This document shows, piece by piece, positions 1 through 8,020 of a stretch of 64,000 bases of DNA (position 1 is the stretch's first letter; each line of letters starts with the position of its first letter). The notes under the pieces were generated by a model. It made no database searches, was not told the DNA's origin, and was given only the letters and a program-made list of their open reading frames with translations. A program made the position numbers and the translations under genes. Origin of the DNA: Manganibacter manganicus (lineage in GTDB: Bacteria; Pseudomonadota; Alphaproteobacteria; Rhizobiales; Rhizobiaceae); NCBI RefSeq assembly GCF_002075885.1, contig NZ_MDET01000002.1, positions 92,469 to 156,468 on the forward strand. The letters are read 5' to 3'.

Positions 1-1
1 G

Positions 2-268
2 AAGATCTTTGCCTTGGCGGGAAATGCCATTCTGTTCTCCTGGTTGCCTCGAGACGGCCTTGCCGCGCATTTGCCAGCGCATGCCGCATTTGTCATCGCC
101 GTTTACACGCTCCAGGCCGTGCTGGCAAACGCCGCCGCCGCACGAAGACCGCATGGGGGGTGCCGGGATTGCGCGGTTCTGGAACAAATCGTGAGCACAT
201 GTCGGGAACGGGCGGCTCGCCTTCTCGTTTTCACATGCGAAGAAGCAGAAAAGGGAGAAAGACGATGA
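2..268 (+). CDS. Possible 3' end of a membrane protein gene (partial)
   Basis: A frame open from the window edge encodes a hydrophobic stretch (begins KIFALAGNAILFSW, later FVIAVYTLQAVLANA) that could be the last membrane segments of a protein. It then becomes Cys/Arg-rich and unconvincing. Its stop overlaps the next start as ATGA, which may be chance. The tail after about residue 50 does not look like natural protein, so the true gene may end in another frame or the stretch may be non-coding. No family was recognised. Confidence 0.22.
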   Translation, partial: KIFALAGNAILFSWLPRDGLAAHLPAHAAFVIAVYTLQAVLANAAAARRPHGGCRDCAVLEQIVSTCRERAARLLVFTCEEAEKGERR

Positions 269-861
269 AACTTCTATTGTCGGCCATGGCTGGAGCCCTG
301 GTCCTCATGGGTGGCACCGCTCTTGCCGAAACACCTGTATCGGCAACCGCCGACCTTAACGTCCGCGCCGGTCCAGGTCCGCAATATCCGGTTATCGGCG
401 TATTGACTGCCGGTCAGTCGGCAACATTGAGCGGCTGCCTGGAAAATTCGAAATGGTGCACCATTGCCGAAGCCGATGGCCAGGGATGGGTTTACTCCGA
501 CTATCTCACCGCTGATTTCGGCGGCAGAACCATCGTTCTGACCGAGCGCCCCTCCGATGCCGATATCGCCATCGTCCAGCCGCCGGCCGAGTTTCAAACC
601 GACGCGGTCTATACCGGCGCCATCGAACCGGGAAGCCCGGCCGAGGTATTTCCCGAACCGCCGACCGCCGTGCGCACATATGTCACCAGCCATCGCCTTG
701 AACCGGTTTACCTTGAAGGCGAAGTCGTCTCTGGAGCCATTCTGCCCGACACGGTCGATCTCCAGGAAATTCCTGATTACGACTATCGCTATGTCTATGT
801 GAACGGTCAGCCGGCCGTGATCGATCCGGCGACACGGCGCATCGTCTACGTGATGCGTTGA
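265..861 (+). CDS. Exported SH3-domain protein with DUF1236-like C-terminus
   Basis: This 198-residue protein starts with a Sec signal peptide (MKLLLSAMAGALVLMGGTAL, cleavage near ALA-ET). A bacterial SH3 domain follows at about residues 25-80 (DLNVRAGPGPQYPVIG, WVYSDYL). The C-terminus (VNGQPAVIDPATRRIVYV, about 178-197) matches the DUF1236 signature common in rhizobia. ATG 265 was chosen because GGGAGAAAGACG precedes it and a signal peptide follows directly; the longer frame from 160 adds an unlikely Arg/Ser-rich stretch. The protein probably acts in the periplasm near the cell wall; its exact role is unknown. A GC-rich hairpin follows the stop. Confidence 0.85.
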   Translation: MKLLLSAMAGALVLMGGTALAETPVSATADLNVRAGPGPQYPVIGVLTAGQSATLSGCLENSKWCTIAEADGQGWVYSDYLTADFGGRTIVLTERPSDADIAIVQPPAEFQTDAVYTGAIEPGSPAEVFPEPPTAVRTYVTSHRLEPVYLEGEVVSGAILPDTVDLQEIPDYDYRYVYVNGQPAVIDPATRRIVYVMR

Positions 862-869
862 GCGGCCGA

Positions 870-905
870 TTCCGCCGTCAGACCCGCTGCGGCCTGACGG
901 CGGAA
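870..905 (+). terminator. Hairpin after the SH3/DUF1236 gene
   Basis: A 12-bp perfect stem (TTCCGCCGTCAG pairing with CTGACGGCGGAA) closes a 12-nt loop 9 bp after the stop codon. There is only a weak T-run downstream, so it may be an imperfect intrinsic terminator or an mRNA 3' stabiliser. Confidence 0.5.
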
Positions 906-988
906 GACGTTTACCCAGATTGTTCGCCGCGATTGCGGGTCGGCGCGCGGTTTCATAGTTATGTCCTGCTGGCGAACGGGGACAGGCA

Positions 989-1999
989 ATGAAAATCGAC
1001 GCGGCCGCTTTTGAAAATTATCGGAAGGCACTGCCCGGCAGGTCCGGCTTGCCGCGCCTGTTGACCGGCACGGCCGTCATCGTCGCCTTCTGGGCGGTCG
1101 CGACGGTGGCCGTGCTGTTCGGCGGTGTCTATGCCGTCTCGAGCCGCTGGGTGCCGGATGACTGGGTTCTGGCTGGCGGCGGTCGGCCACAGGACATACA
1201 CACCTTCATCGCCTCGCCCGTCGGCATTCTCACTGCCCTGCTTTCCTTTGCCGGCATCTGGGTCGGCACATGGATCGTCATGCGCGGACTTTACCGCACG
1301 CCTCTTGACGTGCTCTTCGGCAATGGCCGCCGCATCGCCTGGACCGGTTTTTTCAAGGGATTGGCAGCGGTGTTCATCACGTCGCTGTTTTCCGAATTGC
1401 TGTTCTATGCCATGGAGCCCGAGATCGAGCGCGGCACGATCGACTTTTCGGTTTGGGTGGCCATGCTGGTTCCCGTCGCCGCTCTGGTCCTCCTGCAGAC
1501 CTCGGCGGAGGAACTCCTGTTTCGCGGCTACCTGACGCGGGGTCTCGCCGCCCGCTGCCGCAACCCGCTCGTCTGGGGCCTGCTGCCGCTTCTGGCATTT
1601 GCCGTGCTGCACTGGAGTCCGTCCTCGAGCCTGGCAATCAATGCCAGCGTGATTTTATCCATTGCGGCTTTCGCGCTTGTTCTGACGCTGACCGTTTATG
1701 CCACCGGCAATCTCGGCGCCGCCTTCGGCGCGCATCTCGGCAACAATCTGTTCGGCTTCCTGCTGATCTCGCATCAGGAAAACTATAACGCCTTCGCCCT
1801 GTTCAGTGCCCGGCCGCTGGAAAGTGCCGGCTGGTCACTCTCCGACGCCGTGGTCATCTCCGGCATCGGCCTTGCCTCCTGCCTTTTGACGGCATTGCTT
1901 CTGCTGCATCCGCGCTCGCCATTGAGGCTGACCCCGGATCGCGGCCGGCAAGATTGCCGGGCGCCGGATGAGGTCATCTCGTCCTCGGCCGCGGCCTGA
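989..1999 (+). CDS. CPBP-family intramembrane glutamic protease
   Basis: This 336-residue polytopic membrane protein carries the three motifs of the CPBP (Abi/Rce1-like) protease family: EELLFRGYLTRGL at about residues 174-186, a conserved His near 207 (LHWSPSSSL), and GAHLGNN near 247-253. The two adjacent Glu and the His residues form the intramembrane catalytic site in characterised relatives. Hydrophobic segments span most of the chain. Substrates are not predictable. It converges with the DUF2270 gene 10 bp downstream and appears monocistronic. Confidence 0.85.
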   Translation: MKIDAAAFENYRKALPGRSGLPRLLTGTAVIVAFWAVATVAVLFGGVYAVSSRWVPDDWVLAGGGRPQDIHTFIASPVGILTALLSFAGIWVGTWIVMRGLYRTPLDVLFGNGRRIAWTGFFKGLAAVFITSLFSELLFYAMEPEIERGTIDFSVWVAMLVPVAALVLLQTSAEELLFRGYLTRGLAARCRNPLVWGLLPLLAFAVLHWSPSSSLAINASVILSIAAFALVLTLTVYATGNLGAAFGAHLGNNLFGFLLISHQENYNAFALFSARPLESAGWSLSDAVVISGIGLASCLLTALLLLHPRSPLRLTPDRGRQDCRAPDEVISSSAAA

Positions 2000-2009
2000 A
2001 GCCGGCTCG

Positions 2010-2711
2010 TCACACATGCACCTGGCCGAAACCGCTTTCATCGTCGTCGCCCCTATGCGCATGCAGCGCAGCAAACAGTAGCCAGAGATAAAACGCCGTC
2101 ACGACCGCCAGCACCGCCCAGCCGGGGATCGAGCCGAGATTGGCGTTCGACACCGCCTCATGCAGTGATTGGGCTATGGAAAGGCTGCTGCCTTCCTGCT
2201 GCGATTTCGGCGTCGAGATCTTCAGTCCCCAGGCAAGCAGCAGGATCAGGAACAGCCAGATATAATTGCGTTTCAGCCGCCGCGACAGCGCCTCGCCATA
2301 GGAGATGAAGAAATTGGGCTCGCGCAGGTTCTGGCCGAGCACATGCGTCCAGTTGGCGGAAAAATCCTCGGCCGGAGAAAATATCTGCGCGAAATAATGC
2401 CGTTCGAGCTGGCGCACACGGAAGCGATAGACGTCGAAGAAGCGGTAGCGCCGCGCCTCGATCATCAGCAGCAGATAGATCAGCAGCATGGCGAACAGAA
2501 GCACGCCATGATGCGCCGACGACGAGGATAGCGACACCGACAGCAGTGCCGCGACAACGGTGATCGCCCAGTTCGACGTGCGGTCGATGCGGTCGCGCCA
2601 GCCGGCCATGCGCGCCAGTTCGGCGCGGTAATAGTGAACCACCGCGGTGACCGTCTCGGAGTGGCTTTCCGGCATCGGCGACTTCAGGATTTCGGCTTTG
2701 CTCCCCGGCAT
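2010..2711 (-). CDS. DUF2270 family membrane protein
   Basis: This protein of about 233 residues fits the DUF2270 family: an N-terminal amphipathic region (ETVTAVVHYYRAELARM), two close hydrophobic helices (WAITVVAALLSVSLS and GVLLFAMLLIYLLLMIEAR), the conserved RYRFFDVYRFRVRQLE segment, then two further membrane segments. Start 2711 was chosen over 2792 because AAAGGG lies at the right distance upstream and the extra 27 residues are charged and unlike the family. The function is unknown. It converges with the CPBP protease gene. Confidence 0.8.
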   Translation of the reverse strand: MPGSKAEILKSPMPESHSETVTAVVHYYRAELARMAGWRDRIDRTSNWAITVVAALLSVSLSSSSAHHGVLLFAMLLIYLLLMIEARRYRFFDVYRFRVRQLERHYFAQIFSPAEDFSANWTHVLGQNLREPNFFISYGEALSRRLKRNYIWLFLILLLAWGLKISTPKSQQEGSSLSIAQSLHEAVSNANLGSIPGWAVLAVVTAFYLWLLFAALHAHRGDDDESGFGQVHV

Positions 2712-2774
2712 GGCGCGACCCTTTGCTTCAATGGCTCCACTATACGCCCGATCCATGCTTTTTCGCCGGTTTGC

Positions 2775-2804
2775 CTTGACTCTTTCATGCATTTCCTGTC
2801 TAGA
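2775..2804 (+). promoter_or_regulatory. Candidate promoter for the ffh upstream RNA
   Basis: CTTGACT (TTGACT at 2776-2781) is followed after 17 bp by TCTAGA (2799-2804). CTTGAC is the typical alphaproteobacterial -35 box. The -10 is weak. It points at the structured region before ffh and could also drive ffh. Confidence 0.45.
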
Positions 2805-2807
2805 AGC

Positions 2808-2920
2808 CGCGAATTCTCGCGACGAGTTGAACTCCGAGCACGCTGACCGGGACCCCTAGAGGTGTAAATCGATCCCGGAGGCCAACACCCGGCAGCGCCA
2901 TGCGCCCCCGGGTGCTTTTC
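2808..2920 (+). ncRNA. Candidate small RNA or structured leader upstream of ffh
   Basis: Three successive hairpins occupy this gene-free stretch: CGCGA-ATTC-TCGCG at 2808-2821, CCGGGA (2847-2852) pairing with TCCCGG (2873-2878), and a terminator-like stem CACCCGG (2886-2892) with CCGGGTG (2908-2914) enclosing a nested GCGC-CAT-GCGC, followed by CTTTTC. A candidate promoter sits just upstream. This fits either an RNA of about 110 nt or an attenuator for ffh. It lacks the GGAAGCAG-type motif of SRP RNA, so it is not an obvious ffs gene. Confidence 0.45.
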
Positions 2921-3013
2921 GGCTTTGGGCATTGCCCATGCGGCTTTTGCTTGGACCTTCGGCGCAAAGGCACTACGTCTCGGGCCTGACGGTTCGAGAA
3001 TGAAGGAAGACGA

Positions 3014-4606
3014 ATGTTCGAGAGCTTACAGGAACGCCTAGGCTCCATATTGAACGGCCTGACCGGCCGTGGCGCGTTGTCGGAGGCGGATGTCTCTGCG
3101 GCATTGCGCGAAGTGCGTCGTGCGCTTCTGGAAGCCGACGTGGCGCTGGAGGTCGTGCGCGCCTTCACCGACAAGGTGCGTGAGAAAGCCGTTGGCGCGG
3201 CTGTTCTGAAGTCGATCAAGCCCGGCCAGATGGTGGTCAAGATCGTCCATGACGAGCTTGTTTCCATGCTCGGCGAGGAAGGTGTGGCGATCGACCTCAA
3301 TGCGCCGTCTCCGGTTGTTTTGATGATGGTCGGCCTGCAGGGCTCCGGCAAGACCACCACCAGCGCCAAGATCGCCAAACGCCTTGTCGAGCGCCAGGGC
3401 AAGAAGGTGCTGATGGCCTCGCTCGACACGCGGCGGCCTGCCGCGCAGGAGCAGTTGCGTCAGCTCGGCGAGCAGGTGAGTGTCGCCACGCTTCCCATCG
3501 TCGCCGGACAGTCGCCGGTGGATATCGCCAAACGCTCTGTCCAGGCGGCGAAGCTCGGCGGCCATGACGTCGTCATCCTCGACACCGCCGGCCGCACCCA
3601 TATCGACGAGCCGCTGATGGTCGAGATGGCCGAAATCAAGGCGGCCTCGAACCCGCATGAGATCCTGCTGGTCGCCGACAGCCTGACCGGCCAGGACGCG
3701 GTGAACCTGGCCCGCAATTTCGATGAGCGCGTCGGCATCAGCGGCCTCGTGCTCACCCGCATGGATGGCGATGGCCGCGGCGGTGCGGCGCTTTCGATGC
3801 GCGCCGTCACCGGCAAGCCGATCAAGCTGATCGGCACCGGCGAAAAGATGGACGCGCTGGAGGAATTCCACCCCAAGCGCATCGCCGACCGCATCCTCGG
3901 CATGGGCGACATCGTCTCGCTGGTCGAGAAGGCCGCCGAAACCATCGACGCGGAAAAAGCCGCGGCGATGGCGAAGAAGATGCAGTCGGGCAAGTTCGAC
4001 CTGAACGACCTTGCCGACCAGCTTGGCCAGATGCAGAAGATGGGCGGCATGGGCGGCATCATGGGTCTGATGCCCGGCATGGGCAAGATGAAGGACCAGA
4101 TGGCCGCCGCCGGGTTGGACGACAAGATGTTCGGCCGCCAACTCGCCATCATCTCCTCGATGACGAAGAAGGAGCGGGCCAACCCCGACATTCTGAAGCA
4201 CAGCCGCAAGAAGCGCATCGCCGCCGGCTCCGGCACCGATGCCGCCGAGATCAACAAGCTGCTCAAGATGCACCGCGGCATGGCCGACATGATGAAAGCC
4301 ATGGGCGGCAAGGGCAAAGGCGGCGGCATGATGCGATCCATGATGGGCGGCCTTGCTTCGAAGATGGGCATGGGCGGTCTTGGTGGTGCGATGGGCGGTC
4401 CAATGGGTGGAGGAATGCCCGACCTTTCCAGGATGGATCCCAAGCAGCTTGAGGCGCTGAAGAAGCAGGCCGAAGCGGCAGGCCTTGGCAATGGCTTGCC
4501 GGGCGGTCTTCCGAGCCTGGGGAGCGGAGGGCTTCCCGGTTTGCCCGGCGGCATGAAGCTTCCCGGCCTTGGCGGCGGCCTGCCGAGACCGGGCAAGAAG
4601 AAGTGA
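3014..4606 (+). CDS. ffh: Signal recognition particle protein Ffh (SRP54)
   Basis: This 530-residue GTPase binds signal sequences and 4.5S RNA and delivers ribosomes to FtsY at the membrane. It has an N-domain (1 to about 90), a G-domain with P-loop GLQGSGKTT near residue 108, DTRRPAAQEQL near 140, DTAGR near 191 and TRMDGD near 247, then a Met-rich M-domain from about 320. The tail from about residue 430 is unusually Gly/Met/Pro-rich (GGLGGAMGGPMGGGM), as in other alphaproteobacteria. AAGGAAGACG precedes the ATG. It leads a cluster with chorismate mutase 7 bp downstream. Confidence 0.98.
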   Translation: MFESLQERLGSILNGLTGRGALSEADVSAALREVRRALLEADVALEVVRAFTDKVREKAVGAAVLKSIKPGQMVVKIVHDELVSMLGEEGVAIDLNAPSPVVLMMVGLQGSGKTTTSAKIAKRLVERQGKKVLMASLDTRRPAAQEQLRQLGEQVSVATLPIVAGQSPVDIAKRSVQAAKLGGHDVVILDTAGRTHIDEPLMVEMAEIKAASNPHEILLVADSLTGQDAVNLARNFDERVGISGLVLTRMDGDGRGGAALSMRAVTGKPIKLIGTGEKMDALEEFHPKRIADRILGMGDIVSLVEKAAETIDAEKAAAMAKKMQSGKFDLNDLADQLGQMQKMGGMGGIMGLMPGMGKMKDQMAAAGLDDKMFGRQLAIISSMTKKERANPDILKHSRKKRIAAGSGTDAAEINKLLKMHRGMADMMKAMGGKGKGGGMMRSMMGGLASKMGMGGLGGAMGGPMGGGMPDLSRMDPKQLEALKKQAEAAGLGNGLPGGLPSLGSGGLPGLPGGMKLPGLGGGLPRPGKKK

Positions 4607-4613
4607 GAGGCGA

Positions 4614-4928
4614 ATGGACGAAGTGAAGGACATGGAAGCCGCGAAATCGGTTCTTGCCGGCTATCGCGCCTCGATCGACAATATCGACGCCGCCCTCATT
4701 CACATGCTGGCCGAGCGTTTTCGCTGCACCAAGGCGGTCGGCCTGTTGAAGGCCACGCACGGCCTGCCGCCTGCCGACCCGTCCAGAGAAGCCCAGCAGA
4801 TCGAGCGGCTGCGCAAGCTCGCGCACGACGCCCATCTCGATCCGGACTTTGCGGAGAAATTCCTCAACTTCGTGGTCAAGGAAGTGATCCGGCACCACGA
4901 GCAGATCGCCGCCGAAAACGGCGGATGA
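4614..4928 (+). CDS. AroQ-class chorismate mutase
   Basis: This 104-residue all-helical protein resembles the AroQ chorismate mutase domain, which converts chorismate to prephenate for phenylalanine and tyrosine synthesis. Family-like elements are the first helix (YRASIDNIDAALIHMLAERF), a Lys in the second helix (KAVGLLKA), a PSREAQQIERL segment, and a C-terminal helix ending VVKEVIRHHEQI. It stands alone without a prephenate dehydratase domain. It starts 7 bp after ffh and precedes rpsP by 73 bp, the usual alphaproteobacterial placement between these genes. Confidence 0.88.
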   Translation: MDEVKDMEAAKSVLAGYRASIDNIDAALIHMLAERFRCTKAVGLLKATHGLPPADPSREAQQIERLRKLAHDAHLDPDFAEKFLNFVVKEVIRHHEQIAAENGG

Positions 4929-5001
4929 ACGAAACGCCGGCTCAAACCGATGAAAGCCGGCAATACCAACCCCCCAATCATGGAAATCCAGGAGATACAA
5001 A

Positions 5002-5397
5002 ATGGCATTGAAGATCAGACTGGCCCGCGCGGGCTCCAAGAAGCGCCCTTACTATCAGATCGTCGTGGCCGACTCGCGCTCGCCGCGTGACGGCCGCTTC
5101 ATCGAGCAGATCGGTTTCTGGAACCCGCAGCTTCCGAAGGATGGCGAGCGCGTCAAGGTCGATGAGGATCGCGTCAAGCATTGGCTCGGCCACGGCGCCC
5201 AGCCGACCGATCGCGTACTGCGCTTCCTCGATGCCGCCGGTCTCGCCAAGCGCGAAGCCCGCTCGAACCCGAAGAAGGCAGAGCCCGGCAAGAAGGCGCA
5301 GGAGCGTGCCGCCCTTGTGAAGAAGGCACAGGAAGACGCCGCAGCCGCCATCGCGGCCGCGTCGGCGCCGGTGGAAGAGGCGCCCGCCTCGGAATAA
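5002..5397 (+). CDS. rpsP: 30S ribosomal protein S16
   Basis: The N-terminal 80 residues are classic S16 ([20 protein letters not shown], then [14 protein letters not shown]). S16 helps assemble the 30S subunit by binding 16S rRNA. The 131-residue length reflects a Lys/Ala-rich C-terminal extension (about residues 85-131) typical of Rhizobiales S16. AGGAGATACAA precedes the ATG. A strong intrinsic terminator follows within 30 bp, so rimM, trmD and rplS, which often follow rpsP, are not co-transcribed here and are absent from the window. Confidence 0.98.
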   Translation: MALKIRLARAGSKKRPYYQIVVADSRSPRDGRFIEQIGFWNPQLPKDGERVKVDEDRVKHWLGHGAQPTDRVLRFLDAAGLAKREARSNPKKAEPGKKAQERAALVKKAQEDAAAAIAAASAPVEEAPASE

Positions 5398-5426
5398 GGC
5401 CGCTACGGCTCCGCTGATTGAGAAGG

Positions 5427-5459
5427 AAGACGCCCGGCGCACCCGCCTGGGCGTCTTTT
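5427..5459 (+). terminator. Intrinsic terminator after rpsP
   Basis: AAGACGCCC pairs with GGGCGTCTT around a short GC-rich loop, followed by TTTTGTTTTC. The stem is 9 bp or longer. It lies 30 bp after the rpsP stop and could also serve the convergent lipoprotein gene. Confidence 0.85.
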
Positions 5460-5470
5460 GTTTTCGCTAT

Positions 5471-5785
5471 TCAGTAGCGATAGTAGCGATCACGATGGTG
5501 ACGGCGATAATAACGGCTTCTGTCGTAGTGACGCGGGCAACGGGCCTCATAGATTCGTCCACGCCGATCACGATAGCGGCATTCGCCCCGCTCGCTGGCA
5601 TTGCCGATAAGCGCACCGCCGACGGCGCCGATCGCACCGCCGATCACCGCGCCTTCCACTGGATCTCCGGCCACTGCGCTGCCGATGGCAGCGCCGCCAA
5701 GACCACCGATTGCCGCGCCCTGTTCGGTTTGCGAACACGCGCCAAGCGGCAACAACAATGCCGCCAATATGACAAATTTCTTCAT
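5471..5785 (-). CDS. Small glycine-zipper lipoprotein
   Basis: This 104-residue protein has a lipoprotein signal (MKKFVILAALLLPLGAC; lipobox LGAC, Cys17). It continues with a glycine zipper at about residues 23-63 (GAAIGGLGGAAIGSAVAG, then GAVIGGAIGAVGGALIG), a transmembrane packing motif also seen in OmpA-like and Lpp-like envelope proteins. The C-terminus is Arg/Tyr-rich (YYRRHHRDRYYRY) with two Cys flanking RRGRIYEAR. It is probably anchored in the outer membrane. It converges with rpsP across the shared terminator region. Confidence 0.82.
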   Translation of the reverse strand: MKKFVILAALLLPLGACSQTEQGAAIGGLGGAAIGSAVAGDPVEGAVIGGAIGAVGGALIGNASERGECRYRDRRGRIYEARCPRHYDRSRYYRRHHRDRYYRY

Positions 5786-5929
5786 TGTCGCTCCTCCGAA
5801 AGCGGGGTGTGCAAACCGCCCGCCGTCGAATAACGAACGAAATCGTTTTTCGATCCACGAAGCGAAACCATTATCGAATAACGAACTGACAGCCGCCCGG
5901 ATCGCGGGGCCGGTGCAGGCACGCGGCGC

Positions 5930-6385
5930 CTATCGGCGCACATAGAGAAGGTCCGGCAATCCTTCCTCATTGGCTAGGCCGCTTCTTGAGGCCGCGACGC
6001 GAAAGCCGTGGCGCTCGTAGAACCGCCGCGCGCCGGCATTTGCCTGGAAACAATAGAGCTTCGCCTCGCCCATGCCTCCCGTCGCCTGTTCCAGCAGTCG
6101 ACTGCCGATGCCCTGGTCCGTCCAGTCCGGCGCCAGATAAAACTGGTCGATCCAGCTTTCCTTGACGGCGATAAAGCCGACGATGGCACCCTCGGCTTCC
6201 GCGACCGTCACCGCCTGATGCGGCAGGACAATGTCGCGGATGAAGGCCAGATCCTCCTGCGGTGTGTGAAGGACAGGCATCCAGCCATGCGAGGACAGCG
6301 AGGCCCGCAGCACCCCCGCGATTGCCTCGGCATCGGCTGCCCCGGCCGCACGAAAGCGGATTTCGGCAGACTTGCTATCGGCCAT
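5930..6385 (-). CDS. GNAT-family N-acetyltransferase
   Basis: This 151-residue protein has the GNAT fold: EIRFRAAGAADAEAIAGVL at the N-terminus, AIVGFIAVKESWIDQFYLAPDW in the middle, an acetyl-CoA loop of the Q/RxxGxG type (DQGIGSRLLEQA), and a C-terminal NAGARRFYERHGF segment. It transfers an acetyl group from acetyl-CoA; the acceptor is unknown. ATG 6385 gives the natural start; a TTG at 6415 is possible but adds nothing conserved. It lies upstream of the asd 3' end on the same strand. Confidence 0.82.
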   Translation of the reverse strand: MADSKSAEIRFRAAGAADAEAIAGVLRASLSSHGWMPVLHTPQEDLAFIRDIVLPHQAVTVAEAEGAIVGFIAVKESWIDQFYLAPDWTDQGIGSRLLEQATGGMGEAKLYCFQANAGARRFYERHGFRVAASRSGLANEEGLPDLLYVRR

Positions 6386-6568
6386 CGACAGAACGGCCGA
6401 AGGCAAAGCCCGCAAGCGCGGACCGCCGCTTATCCGGCGCCCGCGCGGAGATCAGCGAGCAGAGCGCGCGCTCGGCCGTGAGCTGAAAACCGCCAAAGGC
6501 CGCAACCGCGACCGCGCGTCGCGCCCCGTCCGGAGCGAGCCGCGAAGCGGCGACAGCGTGAGGACAGA

Positions 6569-7603
6569 TCAAGCCGCCTGCTTCTTGGGCTGGATCAGGC
6601 CGCGCGCGATCAGCAACTCGGCGATCTGCACCGCATTGAGCGCAGCGCCCTTGCGCAGATTGTCCGAAACGATCCACAGATTGAGGCCGTTGTCGATCGT
6701 CTGGTCCTCGCGGATGCGCGAAATATAAGTGGCGTCTTCGCCGGCGCTTTCGATCGGCGTGATGTAGCCGCCATCCTCATGCTTGTCGATGACTAGGCAG
6801 CCGGGCGCTTCGCGCAATATCTCACGCGCCTCGTCGGCGGTGATCGGCTTTTCGAACTCGATGTTGACGGCCTCGGAATGGCCGATGAACACCGGCACGC
6901 GCACGCAGGTGGCGGTGAGCTTGATCTTGGGGTCGAGCATCTTCTTGGTCTCGGCCACCATCTTCCACTCTTCCTTGGTCGAACCATCTTCCATGAAGAC
7001 GTCGATATGCGGGATGACGTTGAAGGCGATGCGCTTGGTGAACTTCTTGGCTTCGACCGGATCGGCGACGAACACGGCGCGTGTCTGCGTGAACAGCTCG
7101 TCCATGCCTTCCTTGCCGGCGCCAGACACCGACTGATAGGTGGAAACGACGATGCGCTTGATGGTGGCCGCATCATGCAGCGGCTTCAGCGCCACCAGGA
7201 GTTGGGCGGTGGAGCAGTTGGGGTTGGCGATGATGTTCTTCTTCGTGAACCCCTCGACGGCGTCCGGATTCACCTCCGGCACGATCAGCGGCACGTCCGG
7301 ATCGGTGCGGAAGGCTGAGGAATTGTCGATGACGACGCAGCCCTGCTTGCCGATCTTCGGCGACCATTCCTTCGAGACGTTGCCGCCAGCCGACATGATG
7401 GCGATGTCGGTGTCGGAGAAATCATAGGTGTCGAGCGCCTTGACCTTGAGCGTCTTGTCGCCGAACGACACTTCCGTGCCCTGGCTGCGGCGCGAGGCGA
7501 GCGCCACGATTTCGCTGACCGGAAAACCGCGCTCGTCCAGAATATTGAGCATTTCGCGGCCCACATTTCCCGTGGCGCCGACAACTGCTACCTTGAATAC
7601 CAT
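6569..7603 (-). CDS. asd: Aspartate-semialdehyde dehydrogenase
   Basis: This 344-residue enzyme reduces L-aspartyl-4-phosphate to aspartate semialdehyde with NADPH, the branch point to lysine, diaminopimelate, threonine and methionine. The nucleotide-binding loop is VVGATGNVGREML (residues 7-19), the catalytic Cys is C130 in NPNCSTAQL, and GAGKEGMDEL and VPVFIGHSEAVNIEFE match the family. Length and N-terminus are standard. It lies near leuB and leuD, its common neighbourhood in Rhizobiales. Confidence 0.97.
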   Translation of the reverse strand: MVFKVAVVGATGNVGREMLNILDERGFPVSEIVALASRRSQGTEVSFGDKTLKVKALDTYDFSDTDIAIMSAGGNVSKEWSPKIGKQGCVVIDNSSAFRTDPDVPLIVPEVNPDAVEGFTKKNIIANPNCSTAQLLVALKPLHDAATIKRIVVSTYQSVSGAGKEGMDELFTQTRAVFVADPVEAKKFTKRIAFNVIPHIDVFMEDGSTKEEWKMVAETKKMLDPKIKLTATCVRVPVFIGHSEAVNIEFEKPITADEAREILREAPGCLVIDKHEDGGYITPIESAGEDATYISRIREDQTIDNGLNLWIVSDNLRKGAALNAVQIAELLIARGLIQPKKQAA

Positions 7604-8020
7604 CTCAGATCACTCCTGCCCTCTCCGCTCATTTGCTGGAACGCCCGCCGGCCCGCGGGCTCCGCTCCCCGGCCAGACCCGGGAGAGGGTGAGCAGGCCA
7701 AGGGACGTCAGACCGTAGTGGTCGTTTTTTTGGCCGTGGTTTTGGTGGAACGGGAATGCACGCAACCCTGCCCCGACATCATGCCGGGAGCGTTGTACGC
7801 CAGAAATGCCATCAAGAGGGCGCGCATGGGAAGGGCAACCTGTTCGGGCCGGCTTTTACGCGCTTTGTAGAAAGAGTCAATCGGGCGCGCCCTGTACATT
7901 GGCGGCGGCGCGAAGTAGGAACGGCAAAGATCGTTTGGCCTGCGGCCCGTCCGGCCCGGCATTGCGTGGCGATGGATGACCCGTGGCCGGCAGGCGAAAG
8001 CAGAATTCCGAAAGACGAAA
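7604..8020. other. Intergenic region between asd and the helicase gene
   Basis: No convincing gene was seen in this 417-bp stretch. It holds GC-rich repetitive-looking sequence (7650-7700, with CCGGCCCGCGGG and CCCGGGAGAGGGTGAG) resembling rhizobial intergenic repeats. A 39-codon minus-strand frame (7708-7827; MRALLMAFLAYNAPGMMS, ending KTTAKKTTTTV) has a hydrophobic start but no ribosome binding site. Promoters for asd and the helicase must lie here, but no strong -35/-10 pair was found. Confidence 0.4.

Noticed and set aside
2808..2920. 4.5S SRP RNA gene next to ffh
   Set aside because: The conserved SRP RNA apical-loop sequence is missing and the fold is three separate hairpins.
3038..4633. 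531-codon minus-strand frame opposite ffh, and a 378-codon one nearby
   Set aside because: It is antisense to ffh, His/Ala-rich, without a ribosome binding site or family resemblance; it is an artefact of GC-rich codon use.
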